Source of the DNA: Bacillus sp. DTU_2020_1000418_1_SI_GHA_SEK_038
Lineage (GTDB): Bacteria > Bacillota > Bacilli > Bacillales > Cytobacillaceae
Direction of reading: 5' to 3'
Length of the DNA stretch: 64,000 nt
Assembly: GCF_032341175.1 (NCBI RefSeq)
Contig: NZ_CP135435.1
Coordinates: forward strand, 2,852,001-2,916,000
Shown here: positions 34,919 to 44,745 of the stretch, one piece after another
Layout: each line of letters begins with the position of its first letter
How positions within the stretch are numbered: position 1 is the first letter of the stretch
Position numbers and translations under genes: made by a program
Notes under the pieces: generated by a model
The model's database searches: none
The model's input: only the letters and a program-made list of their open reading frames with translations
What the model was told of the DNA's origin: nothing

Positions 34919-35136
34919 GACATCCTGCATAAAATATTCACCAAAATTTCTATTTAAATTCCCAGTTAACACTATTATAAGTATAAATTATTCATTGTTG
35001 TTATCCAATAGAAATTTAAACCTTATTCATTCAACGAAATTGGAAGAAAAAACATTTCATTCGCCCAAACCATTTAACATTTGCCTACATATGATGATTT
35101 TGAACAAATAATTGAAATAAATAGGAGGTATAAGGT

Positions 35137-35229
35137 ATGTCAAATGTAGGCTTTGGGCACACAGGATTTGCTCTGATTGTCGTGTTGTTTATCCTATTAA
35201 TTATTGTGGGTGCTTCTTGGTGCTTCTAA
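35137..35229 (+). CDS. YjcZ-family sporulation micro-protein
   Basis: 30-residue peptide too short for usual ORF cut-offs. A strong AGGAGG precedes the ATG. It consists of a Gly-rich head (SNVGFGHTGF) and the very conserved hydrophobic stretch ALIVVLFILLIIVGASW of the YjcZ family, which is found in spores and the spore membrane of Bacillus. A terminator follows at 35311. It lies on the opposite strand to the scp operon. Confidence 0.85.
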   Translation: MSNVGFGHTGFALIVVLFILLIIVGASWCF

Positions 35230-35310
35230 TGAAGTAGGCAGATTAAATTTCTGAAGACCTCATAAAGCTTCGGAGATTATAATATGATTAGCTTGGCAAG
35301 ATTTAAAGTG

Positions 35311-35336
35311 AACCCGGTTGTAAGCCGGGTTTTTAT
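35311..35336 (+). terminator. Terminator of the YjcZ-type gene
   Basis: Arms AACCCGG and CCGGGTT with a short loop, then a T-run. Confidence 0.88.
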
Positions 35337-35428
35337 TATTGAAATATGGAAATAATCATGGTTGAGAAGCCTAATTCGCATCCATTCTTATGTTAGAATA
35401 GACATTAACATCATTGGGGGTGAAAGCC

Positions 35429-35962
35429 GTGTATCCAAATGAATATATTGATTATTTAATTCATTTCCATGGAGATCGGGATTATTTTGAGTGTCATGAA
35501 ATCCTTGAGGAATATTGGAAAAAGGTTGATCCAAAGAATAAGCATTCCATTTGGGTTGGTCTTATATTATTGGCTGTTTCTAATTATCATCATCGGCGCG
35601 GGAACATTGGCGGTGCTAAAAGAACACTAGAAAAATCCATCCAAATTCTCCAAAAGAACCGGGGGCAAATAGAACATTTGGGCCTTAACAAAGAAAAGTT
35701 TCTGCTAGAATTAGAAAAAAGGCAAGCTAGCCTCTTAGAAGGCAGCCAATACACTAGCTATAATTTTCCGATAATGGATACCTCTTTACTTACCAGCTGC
35801 AAGGATAAATGTATACAAGCAGGGCTAAACTGGTGTGAAGATAGCGATTTAAATAATGAAGACATAATTCACCGGCATTCACTGAGAGATCGACGCCAAG
35901 TCATCCAAGAACGATTAATGGCTTTAAATACAAAAGCGCAGGAGCTGGATGCAAAAAAATAG
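35429..35962 (+). CDS. ypuF: YpuF, DUF309 protein
   Basis: 177-residue soluble protein. The DUF309 signature occupies residues 4-60: FHGDRDYFECHEILEEYW with the conserved HGDRDYFECHE, then WVGLILLAVSNYHHRRGN, which suggests a metal-binding or helical bundle protein. Function unknown. GGGGGTG (35416-35422) points to the GTG at 35429 as start, rather than the TTG at 35414 that overlaps the site. It lies near scpA as in B. subtilis. Confidence 0.85.
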   Translation: MYPNEYIDYLIHFHGDRDYFECHEILEEYWKKVDPKNKHSIWVGLILLAVSNYHHRRGNIGGAKRTLEKSIQILQKNRGQIEHLGLNKEKFLLELEKRQASLLEGSQYTSYNFPIMDTSLLTSCKDKCIQAGLNWCEDSDLNNEDIIHRHSLRDRRQVIQERLMALNTKAQELDAKK

Positions 35963-36008
35963 CAATCGGTATTGATCCGATTGCTCGAGCCTAATTTTTT
36001 AAGGAATT

Positions 36009-36680
<672 letters not shown>

Positions 36681-36776
36681 TCACTTAGATGGAACAATGA
36701 CGAACCAATAAAAAAGCCCCCATGCCAGGCTGCCTATTAAGAATAAAACGAAAAGAAGCCAATTATTTTTCTTCAT
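36681..36776 (-). CDS. 31-residue single-helix membrane micro-protein
   Basis: Begins MKKNNW, followed by about 20 hydrophobic residues with a Trp-rich end, then VPSK. An AGGAGGGG lies about 13 bases upstream and an AAGGG closer by. It stands alone between ribT and lysA. I know no family for it. Hydrophobic micro-frames arise by chance in AT-rich DNA, so this call is moderate. Confidence 0.45.
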   Translation of the reverse strand: MKKNNWLLFVLFLIGSLAWGLFYWFVIVPSK

Positions 36777-36880
36777 ATACCCTTGGTTGCCCCTCCTAAA
36801 GAAATCTTAAAAACAATGGACAACTTCATTTTACACGATAGAGAATATTATTTCCATGCTACATACTGAAAATAACGTAA

Positions 36881-36899
36881 AGCTGCCTAAAAGGGCAGC
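36881..36899 (-). terminator. Probable terminator of lysA
   Basis: Minus strand arms AGCTGCC and GGCAGCT beginning at the stop codon. The tail TTACGTTATTTTC is only moderately T-rich. Confidence 0.6.
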
Positions 36900-38219
36900 T
36901 TAACTGTTTATTTTTTCTTTAATTGAAAGATCCATTCTTATTAAATCATCATATGTTTCCCGTTTCACAACAAGTTTCGCTTCCCCATTCTCGACAAATA
37001 CGACAGCAGGTCTTGGGAGACGATTATAGTTATTAGCCATTGCATAACCATAAGCTCCTGTACAAAATACAGCTAATAAATCATCGCTATCCGATTTTGG
37101 AAGGGGAAGATCCCAAATAAGCATGTCACCTGATTCACAGCACTTTCCTGCAATCGAGACAGTTTCCTCCGTCTTTTCATTCGCTCTATTGGCTAGAACA
37201 GCCTCATACTTCGCCTGATACAGTGCAGGGCGAATATTATCGCTCATCCCGCCATCAACTGCCACATATTGGCGAACATTTGGCACTTCTTTTCTAGAGC
37301 CGATTTTGTAGAGAGTCGTTCCTGCATCTCCAACTAAAGATCTTCCTGGCTCGATCCATATTTCAGGCATCTTCATGGAGTAATTTTCTGCCTGTTGTTT
37401 CACTTCTTCAATAATCTCGGCAACATATTGTGCCGCTGGCAAAGGCTTATCCTCATCCGTATAGCGGATTCCAAAGCCTCCGCCTAAGTTTAACACCTCG
37501 GACTCATAAGAGAAAGATTCCTTCCATTCATGCAATTTTTCAAAAAGCTTCTTAGCGGCCAAAATAAAGCCTGTTGTTTCAAATATTTGCGACCCGATGT
37601 GACAATGAAGTCCTAATACTTCGATTCTCTCAAAATCAAGGGCCATTTTAAGAGCCTTTTCTGCTTGGCCATTTTGCAAATCAAAACCAAATTTAGAATC
37701 AGCTTGTCCTGTTAAAATATAATCATGGGTATGCGCTTCAATTCCAGGAGTCACTCTTAATAAAATTTTTGTGCTCATTTTCAAGGTTTGGCAAAGCGAA
37801 TTTAATAACTCCAGCTCATAAAAGTTATCAACAACAATACAGCCAATCTCATGCTTTAGTGCCATTTCAAGTTCTTCCTTGCTTTTATTGTTTCCGTGAA
37901 AATGAATACGCTCCCTAGGAAAATCCGCTGCTAAAGCTGTATATAATTCACCGCCTGAAACAACATCTAAAGATAGTCCTTCTTCCTCTGCCAATTGAAC
38001 CATCGCAATTGTTGAAAAAGCCTTGCTTGCATAGGCAACCTGAGCCGGTACCTTTAAATTTTCAAATGTTTGTTTAAAACCCCTTGCCCGCTCTCTTATT
38101 AACGATACATCATAAATATATAATGGTGTTCCATATTTCTTAGCAAGTTCAACCGTGTCTATTCCGCCTATTTCAAGATGACCTTTAGAATTAACTTTTG
38201 ATGTCCCATGTAAATACAT
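36900..38219 (-). CDS. lysA: Diaminopimelate decarboxylase LysA
   Basis: PLP enzyme for the last step of lysine synthesis, meso-diaminopimelate to L-lysine. At 439 residues it matches B. subtilis LysA. The PLP-binding Lys is in AYASKAF, and the family motifs HCHIGSQ, GGGFGI, EPGRSLVG and CCESGD are present. The start at 38219 follows GAGGGG; eight codons upstream in frame are not needed. It follows the spoVA operon as in other Bacillus, after a 239-bp gap without a strong terminator. Confidence 0.94.
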   Translation of the reverse strand: MYLHGTSKVNSKGHLEIGGIDTVELAKKYGTPLYIYDVSLIRERARGFKQTFENLKVPAQVAYASKAFSTIAMVQLAEEEGLSLDVVSGGELYTALAADFPRERIHFHGNNKSKEELEMALKHEIGCIVVDNFYELELLNSLCQTLKMSTKILLRVTPGIEAHTHDYILTGQADSKFGFDLQNGQAEKALKMALDFERIEVLGLHCHIGSQIFETTGFILAAKKLFEKLHEWKESFSYESEVLNLGGGFGIRYTDEDKPLPAAQYVAEIIEEVKQQAENYSMKMPEIWIEPGRSLVGDAGTTLYKIGSRKEVPNVRQYVAVDGGMSDNIRPALYQAKYEAVLANRANEKTEETVSIAGKCCESGDMLIWDLPLPKSDSDDLLAVFCTGAYGYAMANNYNRLPRPAVVFVENGEAKLVVKRETYDDLIRMDLSIKEKINS

Positions 38220-38458
38220 ATTTTCCCCTCTTCCTAAAAGCACAGTTGTTTACATGCCTTAAATTTATTTTATTCACTTGTTATGAGGCTTGATAATCAA
38301 ATCCGCCATTCTCTTCTTTTTTAGCTTCATTCCTAAGAAATAAATAGACAGAATCCCAAGAGATACTGTCTACTTTCATATTCTATTGAAAATATTACAA
38401 ATACTTTAACATAAAAACAAGCTAATCACAATCGGAAATACTAGGCTGTTTTATTATT

Positions 38459-39934
38459 TTACGGCTGCCTAACTCGATCCCTAGGACGGTTTATACTTGG
38501 ACGAAGTTTCGATCCAGGTACCGCTCTTCGAATGAGCACTTGTAATAATGCTTTCGGATAAAATGGAATGAATGGCCATAAATAAGGTGTATTCAACGGC
38601 CTTTTGCTTGCAAGCCAAATGATGAATATAGTAATTGAAACAATAAGCCCTGGTCCATGGAATATGGCAACCGCGATTAATAAACAAAGTCTTGTAATTT
38701 TATTAGCAATACTTAATTCGTAACTTGGAGTCGTATAAGTTCCAATGGCCGCTAATGATACATAAAGGATTACTTCCGGGACAAATAATCCAACATCAAT
38801 TGCAATTTGCCCAATTAACACAGCAGCAATTAATCCCATAGCTGTGGCAAGGGGGGTCGGTGTATGAATAGCTGCCATCCGCAGAATTTCTATACCAAAA
38901 TCAGCTAGAAATATTTGTACGATTATCGGAACGTTCGTTTCTTTATTAGGACCAATAAATTCAAGGCCTTCAGGCAAAAGTGACGGTTCTAAAGCAAATA
39001 AAAACCATAGTGGCAACAGAAACAGGGAGGAAAATATCCCAATAAACCGCATCCAGCGTTCAAATGTTCCTACTGCGGGAGACTGCCTATACTCTTCCGC
39101 ATGCTGCATATGATAGAAATACGTTGTAGGTGTAATTATGACACTTGGTGATGTATCAACATATACGAGAACATGCCCTTCGAGTAAATGGGTTGCCGCA
39201 ACATCTGCGCGCTCTGTATAACGAACATATGGAAAAGGATCATATCCTTGTTTGAAAAGAAATTCTTCTACTGTTTTATCAGCCATCGGGATGCCATCAA
39301 TTTTAATGTTCGCAATTTCTTTCCGGATAATTTCTATTAAATCCGGATCCGCAACATCCTTAATATAACCAATGGCTACATCCGTTTTTGATCTTTCTCC
39401 TACTTTTGTTATTTCAAAACGAAGTCTTTCATCCCTTATCCTTCTTCTAGTTAAAGCCGTATTCAATATAATGTTTTCTACAAACCCATCCCTAGATCCA
39501 CGAATGACTTTTTCTGTATCTGGCTCCTGCGGCGACCTCCCTGGATAGCTTCGTACATCTATGATAAATGCAGTCGTTTCTCCCTCAACTACTACCGCAA
39601 TTAATCCCGAAAGAACCTGGTCTACAAGTTCATCCAACGTTTCTATTTTTGCTACAGAGCCATGCACCAAACGGTTGTCAATAATCTCAAAAAGTTTGGA
39701 GGACTGTCTCTCATTATCGTTAATATTAACAAGTTCTTCGATTAATTCAACGATGATAAGTGAATCCGTTAATCCATTCACATAATACAAATTTACATCT
39801 TTTTTTAGAATTTGAAGCTCTCTAATTCCTAAATCAAAGCTTACTCCAAGTCCAATTCGTTCTTCCATATATTTTTGAATTTTAGGTAATGATTCAGGGA
39901 TAGGTATTTTATTCTGCATCTTGTTGTCTGACAC
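38459..39934 (-). CDS. spoVAF: SpoVAF, GerA-A-like spore inner membrane protein
   Basis: 491-residue protein homologous to germinant receptor A subunits. A cytosolic N-terminal half is followed by several C-terminal membrane helices (from about residue 290, '[20 protein letters not shown]'). In B. subtilis SpoVAF is not needed for DPA uptake but, with FigP/YqhR, amplifies germination signals. Its start overlaps spoVAEa by 26 bp. Forespore (sigma G) expression is expected with the operon. Confidence 0.93.
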   Translation of the reverse strand: MSDNKMQNKIPIPESLPKIQKYMEERIGLGVSFDLGIRELQILKKDVNLYYVNGLTDSLIIVELIEELVNINDNERQSSKLFEIIDNRLVHGSVAKIETLDELVDQVLSGLIAVVVEGETTAFIIDVRSYPGRSPQEPDTEKVIRGSRDGFVENIILNTALTRRRIRDERLRFEITKVGERSKTDVAIGYIKDVADPDLIEIIRKEIANIKIDGIPMADKTVEEFLFKQGYDPFPYVRYTERADVAATHLLEGHVLVYVDTSPSVIITPTTYFYHMQHAEEYRQSPAVGTFERWMRFIGIFSSLFLLPLWFLFALEPSLLPEGLEFIGPNKETNVPIIVQIFLADFGIEILRMAAIHTPTPLATAMGLIAAVLIGQIAIDVGLFVPEVILYVSLAAIGTYTTPSYELSIANKITRLCLLIAVAIFHGPGLIVSITIFIIWLASKRPLNTPYLWPFIPFYPKALLQVLIRRAVPGSKLRPSINRPRDRVRQP

Positions 39935-40496
39935 GATAACCGCTCCTTTCCAAAATAAGGTCTACAGCCTTTCTCGTTATGGGCGACCCAATCGTAAAGT
40001 CATCTTTTTTCGACATTTTACCTATATCGCCAATTCCAACAATAATAGGGACAGTTAGCTCATCCAGGCAATACACAGTGTCCCCGTTTAATCTCCCTAT
40101 TTCTAGCTCAGGGAGCCCATATTTATCCACACCATACGGAGTTAATTCTCCCTCCCGGTCAATGCAGATATTTACCCTTGTCCATTCAGACTGCCTCGTT
40201 TTTGCGGCAACAGCAATAATTCCCAGCACTTCTATATCTTCATGGGACGCTACATATTTTAAGGCCTTTTCTCCTGCTCCTTCTCCTTCAAAGCCACTAT
40301 CATCAAACATAACGATAACCGGATCATGGGAAGCTTTTTTTATCAGTTTAACGATTTGAGGACCACTTAATACTGTGGGATTCCCGTGGGATAATGAAAT
40401 ACATCTTCCACCTACTTCCTTTGCCACATACTCGATTGACCTTCTAGCATAGTCATCCCCATCTGTAACTAAAATCACGCTTCTCCTATCATCCAT
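39909..40496 (-). CDS. spoVAEA: SpoVAEa, stage V sporulation protein AEA
   Basis: About 195 residues, soluble, with the conserved '[20 protein letters not shown]' start, a VMFDDSG stretch and '[20 protein letters not shown]'. B. subtilis SpoVAEa is a component of the SpoVA DPA channel machinery. The ATG at 40496 follows AAAGGA; an ATG six codons upstream has no ribosome binding site. Directly upstream is spoVAB, not spoVAEb as in B. subtilis. Confidence 0.92.
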   Translation of the reverse strand: MDDRRSVILVTDGDDYARRSIEYVAKEVGGRCISLSHGNPTVLSGPQIVKLIKKASHDPVIVMFDDSGFEGEGAGEKALKYVASHEDIEVLGIIAVAAKTRQSEWTRVNICIDREGELTPYGVDKYGLPELEIGRLNGDTVYCLDELTVPIIVGIGDIGKMSKKDDFTIGSPITRKAVDLILERSGYRVRQQDAE

Positions 40497-40528
40497 ATAA
40501 AATGATCCTTTCATTGTGGTTTGGTCTA

Positions 40529-40954
40529 TTATTTATCAACAAAATACACCCATTGATATAAGGAGCCAAAGATTTTACCGAAAACAATCGCCATTAATAA
40601 AATAACTATTTGTCCATCAACTCCAATTCTTTTCGCAAGAATTGGCAGTACATTTAATACTTCTGTCAACGCTGCGGCAACCATACCTACAAACACGCCT
40701 GAGGCTAACCCAATTGGCAATAATATGTAGGGAGTAAAGGCTAATATGGGGTCCCATAATGTAGCAGCTGCACCTATAACAGCACCTAAAACGATTGCCC
40801 ACTCATAATATCGGACCATTTTCATCGTTTTAGTAAGCTGTGTCAGTCTAGGAATAATGCCAAATATGGTCAAAAATGCGACAAAGCCTGAACCTACCGC
40901 TAACCCGCCGGCAAGACCAATAAACACAACAATAACAACATTAATGGTCGTCAA
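40529..40954 (-). CDS. spoVAB: SpoVAB, stage V sporulation protein AB
   Basis: 141-residue inner-membrane protein with about four helices, the same length as B. subtilis SpoVAB and with the shared stretches [19 protein letters not shown] and [17 protein letters not shown]. It takes part in loading dipicolinic acid into the spore core. It overlaps spoVAA by 14 bp. The next gene, 32 bp downstream, is spoVAEa: the three genes spoVAC, spoVAD and spoVAEb that should lie between are missing. Confidence 0.92.
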   Translation of the reverse strand: MTTINVVIVVFIGLAGGLAVGSGFVAFLTIFGIIPRLTQLTKTMKMVRYYEWAIVLGAVIGAAATLWDPILAFTPYILLPIGLASGVFVGMVAAALTEVLNVLPILAKRIGVDGQIVILLMAIVFGKIFGSLYQWVYFVDK

Positions 40955-41570
40955 TATTCTTCATACTTTCTTTGTTTTGATGCAAAGTTATATAGCTGTC
41001 CAAATCCATCTGATAATTAAACATCTCCACTTCCAGCGGGCTCGGCTCTTCATTTAAACGCTTTTTAAATAAATGGTTAAAAAAAAGAATCATTCCTGCA
41101 CCTAAACCAATAGAGTAAGGGATTTGGAAAATTAACGGCTTTGAGTCGACCTCCCCAGTCATAATCGTATAAATACGCTGTTGTACAATCTGCATGCTGA
41201 CATCTTCATGGAAATTCATGATCGTTAGTCCAGCTCCAAAAAATAATAAGAGCCATACTAAAACAAATAGAGGAATGGATATCTTTCGTTTTTTTGCCAC
41301 CACTTCAACGATTACTTGTGAGGGTCCAACCGTTTGAATCTCCACTTCAGGAATTTTTTTAACTATATCCCTTATTACTTTCATTACATCTATTACGATC
41401 ATGTTCCGATCCTTTTCACTCACCTCATAAACTTTTAAATTTCTTAATTGAACGTAAATCTGTTCATCGGCAATTATTTGCGCAATGTCCTTTAAAAAAA
41501 TGGAGTTTCGCGGTCGAACTTGCAATCGATGTCGCAATCGAATATAAACCGTCTGTTCCATTTTGCTCAC
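40941..41570 (-). CDS. spoVAA: SpoVAA, stage V sporulation protein AA
   Basis: First gene of the spoVA operon. The 209-residue protein has an N-terminal soluble domain ('VYIRLRHRLQVRPRNSIFL'), then two membrane helices near residues 100-118 and 150-168. Length and order match B. subtilis SpoVAA. A sigma-G type promoter lies just upstream. Confidence 0.9.
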   Translation of the reverse strand: MSKMEQTVYIRLRHRLQVRPRNSIFLKDIAQIIADEQIYVQLRNLKVYEVSEKDRNMIVIDVMKVIRDIVKKIPEVEIQTVGPSQVIVEVVAKKRKISIPLFVLVWLLLFFGAGLTIMNFHEDVSMQIVQQRIYTIMTGEVDSKPLIFQIPYSIGLGAGMILFFNHLFKKRLNEEPSPLEVEMFNYQMDLDSYITLHQNKESMKNIDDH

Positions 41571-41598
41571 TTCCTACGTATAGATTTCCTTATATATG

Positions 41599-41625
41599 TA
41601 GTATGAGTTACATATATTAACTTCA
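41599..41625 (-). promoter_or_regulatory. Forespore (sigma G/F) promoter of the spoVA operon
   Basis: Minus strand -10 CATACTA (41599-41605), a perfect match to the sigma-F/G consensus. A -35 TGAAGT (41620-41625) partly matches TGAATA with a 14-bp spacer. It lies 29 bp before spoVAA. Confidence 0.65.
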
Positions 41626-41679
41626 TGATTACCAATATTTAGATGTATAAAAGTACAAATCCCTGAAGCTAGACGTAAA

Positions 41680-41715
41680 AAAGACCGTATGGATCATAAA
41701 TCCATACGGTCTTTC
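41680..41715 (-). terminator. Terminator overlapping the end of sigF
   Basis: Arms GACCGTATGGAT and ATCCATACGGTC with the stop codon inside the loop, then a T6 tract. The hairpin contains the last codons of sigF. Confidence 0.88.
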
Positions 41716-42452
41716 ATTTGCTGAAGTATCTTTTTCTCTAGCCGTGAAACCTGAACCTGTGAAATTCCAAGTCTCGCTGCAACCTCTGATTGGGTCTGGT
41801 CCTTGTAATAACGTAAATAAACGATTAATCTTTCCCTATCATCCAAATCATTAATGGCTTCTTTTAAGGCAATTTTATCGAACCATTTCCCTTCATTGCC
41901 ATCGTCAATTTGATCGAGCAATGTAATTGGGTCCCCATCATTTTCATATACGGTTTCATGAATAGACGAAGGGGTGCGTCCAGCTTCCTGAGCTAGAATA
42001 ATATCCTCTGGCGGAATATCAAGAAACTCAGAAAGCTCATTGACAGTCGGGATGCGGCCAAGTGATTTTGATAACTCATCTTTTGCCTTCCGAATTTTAT
42101 TCCCCATTTCTTTAAGAGATCGGCTTACCTTCACTGTCCCATCATCACGAATAAAACGCTGAATTTCTCCTATAATCATGGGCACAGCATACGTTGAGAA
42201 CTTAACATCATAGCTTAAATCGAATTTATCAACAGACTTTAGCAATCCAATACAACCGATTTGGAAGAGATCATCTGGTTCATATCCCCTGTTTAAAAAG
42301 CGCTGGACAACAGACCAAACAAGACGCATGTTCTTTTGAACAATCGTATCCCGTGCACTCTGATCCCCGTCTTGGCTCTTTTTAATAAGATCCTTCACTT
42401 CATAATCCTTCAAAAATGCTTGGCCTTTATCAGCTTTTACCTCCACATCCAT
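41694..42452 (-). CDS. sigF: RNA polymerase sigma-F, forespore-specific
   Basis: 252-residue sigma-70 family member that starts gene expression in the forespore. Region 2 ('QRFLNRGYEPDDLFQIGCIG', 'FSTYAVPMIIGEIQRFIRDD'), region 3 and region 4 with the helix-turn-helix 'TQSEVAARLGISQVQVSRLE' are complete. It is held inactive by SpoIIAB until SpoIIAA releases it. Third gene of the spoIIA operon, 11 bp after spoIIAB. Confidence 0.95.
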   Translation of the reverse strand: MDVEVKADKGQAFLKDYEVKDLIKKSQDGDQSARDTIVQKNMRLVWSVVQRFLNRGYEPDDLFQIGCIGLLKSVDKFDLSYDVKFSTYAVPMIIGEIQRFIRDDGTVKVSRSLKEMGNKIRKAKDELSKSLGRIPTVNELSEFLDIPPEDIILAQEAGRTPSSIHETVYENDGDPITLLDQIDDGNEGKWFDKIALKEAINDLDDRERLIVYLRYYKDQTQSEVAARLGISQVQVSRLEKKILQQMKDRMDL

Positions 42453-42463
42453 AGCAAGACTCC

Positions 42464-42904
42464 TTAATTACACAGCATTTTACTTTTTGATAAATGCTTT
42501 TTTAATCGGATCTCTGTGCCTTTCCCCGGCTGCGATTGAATTTCGATTTCATCCATAAAATTTTCCATAATCGTAAAACCCATACCTGATCTTTCTAACT
42601 CAGGCTTGGTTGTAAATAATGGCTGGCGGGCTTCCTCTACATCCATAATCCCAGATCCCTCATCTCTAATAGACATATCGATGAAGCCATCCTCCATTTT
42701 AACCGATATATAAACCATTCCATTTGGATCCTGTTCATAGCCATGAATAATTGCATTCGTAACTGCTTCAGAAACAACGGTCTTTATTTCTGTCAGTTCA
42801 TCCATTGTCGGATCGAGCTGAGTAATAAATGCGGCAACAGTTACACGGGCAAATGATTCATTTTGGCTTAATGCACTAAATTGAATATGCATTTCATTTT
42901 TCAT
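42464..42904 (-). CDS. spoIIAB: SpoIIAB, anti-sigma-F factor and serine kinase
   Basis: GHKL-fold kinase that binds sigma F and phosphorylates SpoIIAA. The 146-residue length equals B. subtilis SpoIIAB when started at ATG 42904, one base after the spoIIAA stop. ATP-binding motifs [11 protein letters not shown] (N box), DEGSGI (G1) and RSGMGFTIM (G2) are visible. Confidence 0.95.
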   Translation of the reverse strand: MKNEMHIQFSALSQNESFARVTVAAFITQLDPTMDELTEIKTVVSEAVTNAIIHGYEQDPNGMVYISVKMEDGFIDMSIRDEGSGIMDVEEARQPLFTTKPELERSGMGFTIMENFMDEIEIQSQPGKGTEIRLKKHLSKSKMLCN

Positions 42905-42905
42905 A

Positions 42906-43256
42906 TTAGGCAACCCCCAGTCTTTGCAAAGCAAATTCTTCCGTCGGTTCTAAGCGAATAATCTTAAATAACCCCGACATTTCGAATAATCTTTGTACGG
43001 CTGGAGAAATTGCACAAACGACCATTTCACCATGATGCTGTTTAATTTGTTTATACCGGCCTAGAATAACACCTAGTCCTGAGCTGTCCATAAATGATAA
43101 CTGCTCAAGATTTAATACAATATGGTGGATATCATAATCTTCAATTGCCTTCGTAGCTCGTTCACGCAGCTCATCAGCTGAATGATGATCTAATTCCCCG
43201 CTAAGACGAATACATAAGACATCTCTTTTAATTTCTAAATCAATCGAAAGACTCAC
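42906..43256 (-). CDS. spoIIAA: SpoIIAA, anti-anti-sigma-F factor
   Basis: 116-residue STAS-domain protein that in unphosphorylated form displaces SpoIIAB from sigma F. The phosphorylated Ser58 is in FMDSSGLGV, at the exact position known from B. subtilis. The start codon is GTG with AGGAGG eight bases upstream. First gene of the three-gene spoIIA operon behind a sigma-H promoter. Confidence 0.95.
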   Translation of the reverse strand: MSLSIDLEIKRDVLCIRLSGELDHHSADELRERATKAIEDYDIHHIVLNLEQLSFMDSSGLGVILGRYKQIKQHHGEMVVCAISPAVQRLFEMSGLFKIIRLEPTEEFALQRLGVA

Positions 43257-43290
43257 TCTTATAGCCTCCTTATCTAGTCTCTAGTGAGTC

Positions 43291-43320
43291 CAATTCGATA
43301 TTCTTACTTGCATTTCCTTC
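43291..43320 (-). promoter_or_regulatory. Sigma-H promoter of the spoIIA operon
   Basis: Minus strand -35 GAAGGAAAT (43312-43320) fits RnAGGAWWW fully. The -10 ATCGAATTG (43291-43299) fits RnnGAATWW except the last base, and the spacer is 12 bp. Sigma-H control of spoIIA is established in B. subtilis. Confidence 0.7.
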
Positions 43321-43385
43321 CTAAAGACAAAACTAGTGCTTATTCGCTAAAACTAGAAGGCATATAGTTATTTTCGACATTTCTG

Positions 43386-44552
43386 TTAATTTCCAGCCCG
43401 TGTAAACATCCCAATGGACCGTTTATACAAAGTCCACCAGTTGGCTTCCTTGCTAGCCTCTTTTGCTACTAGAGGGCTTTCTACTAATGTTTTTCCGTCT
43501 TGAATGAGCTTTAGCGTGCCGACCTTATCACCTTTTTTAACGGGCGCCTTGATATTTTTGTCCAAAACAATAGATTGTTTAATGTTTTCAATGCTTTCTC
43601 CTTTTTTCGTTAATAAGGAAATCGGCTCGCTTGTAATGGCTTCTACCTTTTTCTTGTCACCTTTGCTGATGGCAACATGACCTAGTGCTACGTTTCTTTT
43701 AAACATTGGGTGGGTTTTGTATTGGCTAAATGCATAGTCCAGCATTTTCGTAACTTGTGCATTACGATCCTTAGAGGTTGGCGCTCCAAATACAACAGCT
43801 ATAACGCGCATACCATCTTTTTGTGCTGTTGCTGTTAAGCAATATTTAGCCTCATTTGTAAATCCAGTCTTTAGTCCATCAACACCTGGGTAGAAACGAA
43901 CTAGCCTGTTCGTGTTGACTAGCCAAAACTTTTTATCTGTGTCTTCACGCAGGTAGGATTCATAAGTACTCGTAAATTTCGTTATGTCCTCATATTTGAG
44001 AAGTTCCTTAGCCATAATTGCCATGTCATGAGCAGTACTATAATCTTTTTTTCCAGGCAGTCCAGTTGCTGATTTGAATTCAGTATTCTTTAATCCTAAT
44101 TCTTCAGCCTTTTTGTTCATTTGCTTGACGAATTCTTCCTCAGATCCTGCTAGCCTTTCCGCCATGGCAACCGATGCGTCATTCCCAGATGCAATGGCAA
44201 TCCCCTCTAACATTTGCTTCGTTGTCATTTCCTCGCCAGGCTCAAGGAATATTTGGGAACCTCCCATTGAAGCTGCATATTCGCTCGTCCGAATCTTTTC
44301 ATCCATGGAAAGCTTCCCCTCATCGATGGCTTCCATTATAAGAAGCATCGTCATAACCTTTGTCATACTTGCAGGGGGAAGTTTCTCTTCACTGTTTTTT
44401 TCATATAGGACTGTCCCTGTGTCTCGCTCGATTAAAATAGCAGATTTCACATTTTGAACAAGGTCTACCTCACTTTCCCTTGCAAAGGCAGATGGCACAA
44501 AGGCCGATGCAAATAAAAAGGAGATTACCATTATAGAGATTATTCGTTTCAT
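43386..44552 (-). CDS. dacF: DacF, sporulation D-Ala-D-Ala carboxypeptidase
   Basis: 388-residue penicillin-binding protein with a signal peptide (cut after about residue 24, SAFA) and the motifs SMTK (catalytic Ser), SGN and KTGFT. A C-terminal beta domain and an amphipathic tail follow. It modifies germ-cell-wall/cortex peptidoglycan in the forespore. The start at 44552 follows GGAGGG. Position directly upstream of spoIIA is the B. subtilis arrangement, where read-through from the dacF promoter can also transcribe spoIIA. Confidence 0.93.
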   Translation of the reverse strand: MKRIISIMVISFLFASAFVPSAFARESEVDLVQNVKSAILIERDTGTVLYEKNSEEKLPPASMTKVMTMLLIMEAIDEGKLSMDEKIRTSEYAASMGGSQIFLEPGEEMTTKQMLEGIAIASGNDASVAMAERLAGSEEEFVKQMNKKAEELGLKNTEFKSATGLPGKKDYSTAHDMAIMAKELLKYEDITKFTSTYESYLREDTDKKFWLVNTNRLVRFYPGVDGLKTGFTNEAKYCLTATAQKDGMRVIAVVFGAPTSKDRNAQVTKMLDYAFSQYKTHPMFKRNVALGHVAISKGDKKKVEAITSEPISLLTKKGESIENIKQSIVLDKNIKAPVKKGDKVGTLKLIQDGKTLVESPLVAKEASKEANWWTLYKRSIGMFTRAGN

Positions 44553-44697
44553 CACATAACCCTCCATTCTTTATAGCCTCCATCTTTTCCATTTGAAGGG
44601 AAATTATACAACTCGATCCTCGTCAAAATGAATATTTTCTTTAATAATCGGATATTTTATAAATTTGCTTCAAGCGTTACTTATTAAAATATAAAAA

Positions 44698-44734
44698 ATA
44701 CGCCAGAGGAAAAAATTCCACTGACGTTTTTATG
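44698..44734 (-). terminator. Terminator after pdp
   Basis: Minus strand imperfect arms ACGTCAGTGG and CCTCTGGCGT, followed by ATTTTTTAT. Confidence 0.7.
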
Positions 44735-44745
44735 TTTGTCACTGC

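Noticed and set aside
38273..38371. 32-residue minus-strand frame between spoVAF and lysA
   Set aside because: No ribosome binding site; overlaps a weak hairpin that explains the sequence better.
40497..40528. Remnant of spoVAC, spoVAD or spoVAEb between spoVAB and spoVAEa
   Set aside because: Only 32 bases, which contain the spoVAEa ribosome binding site and no similarity to those genes.
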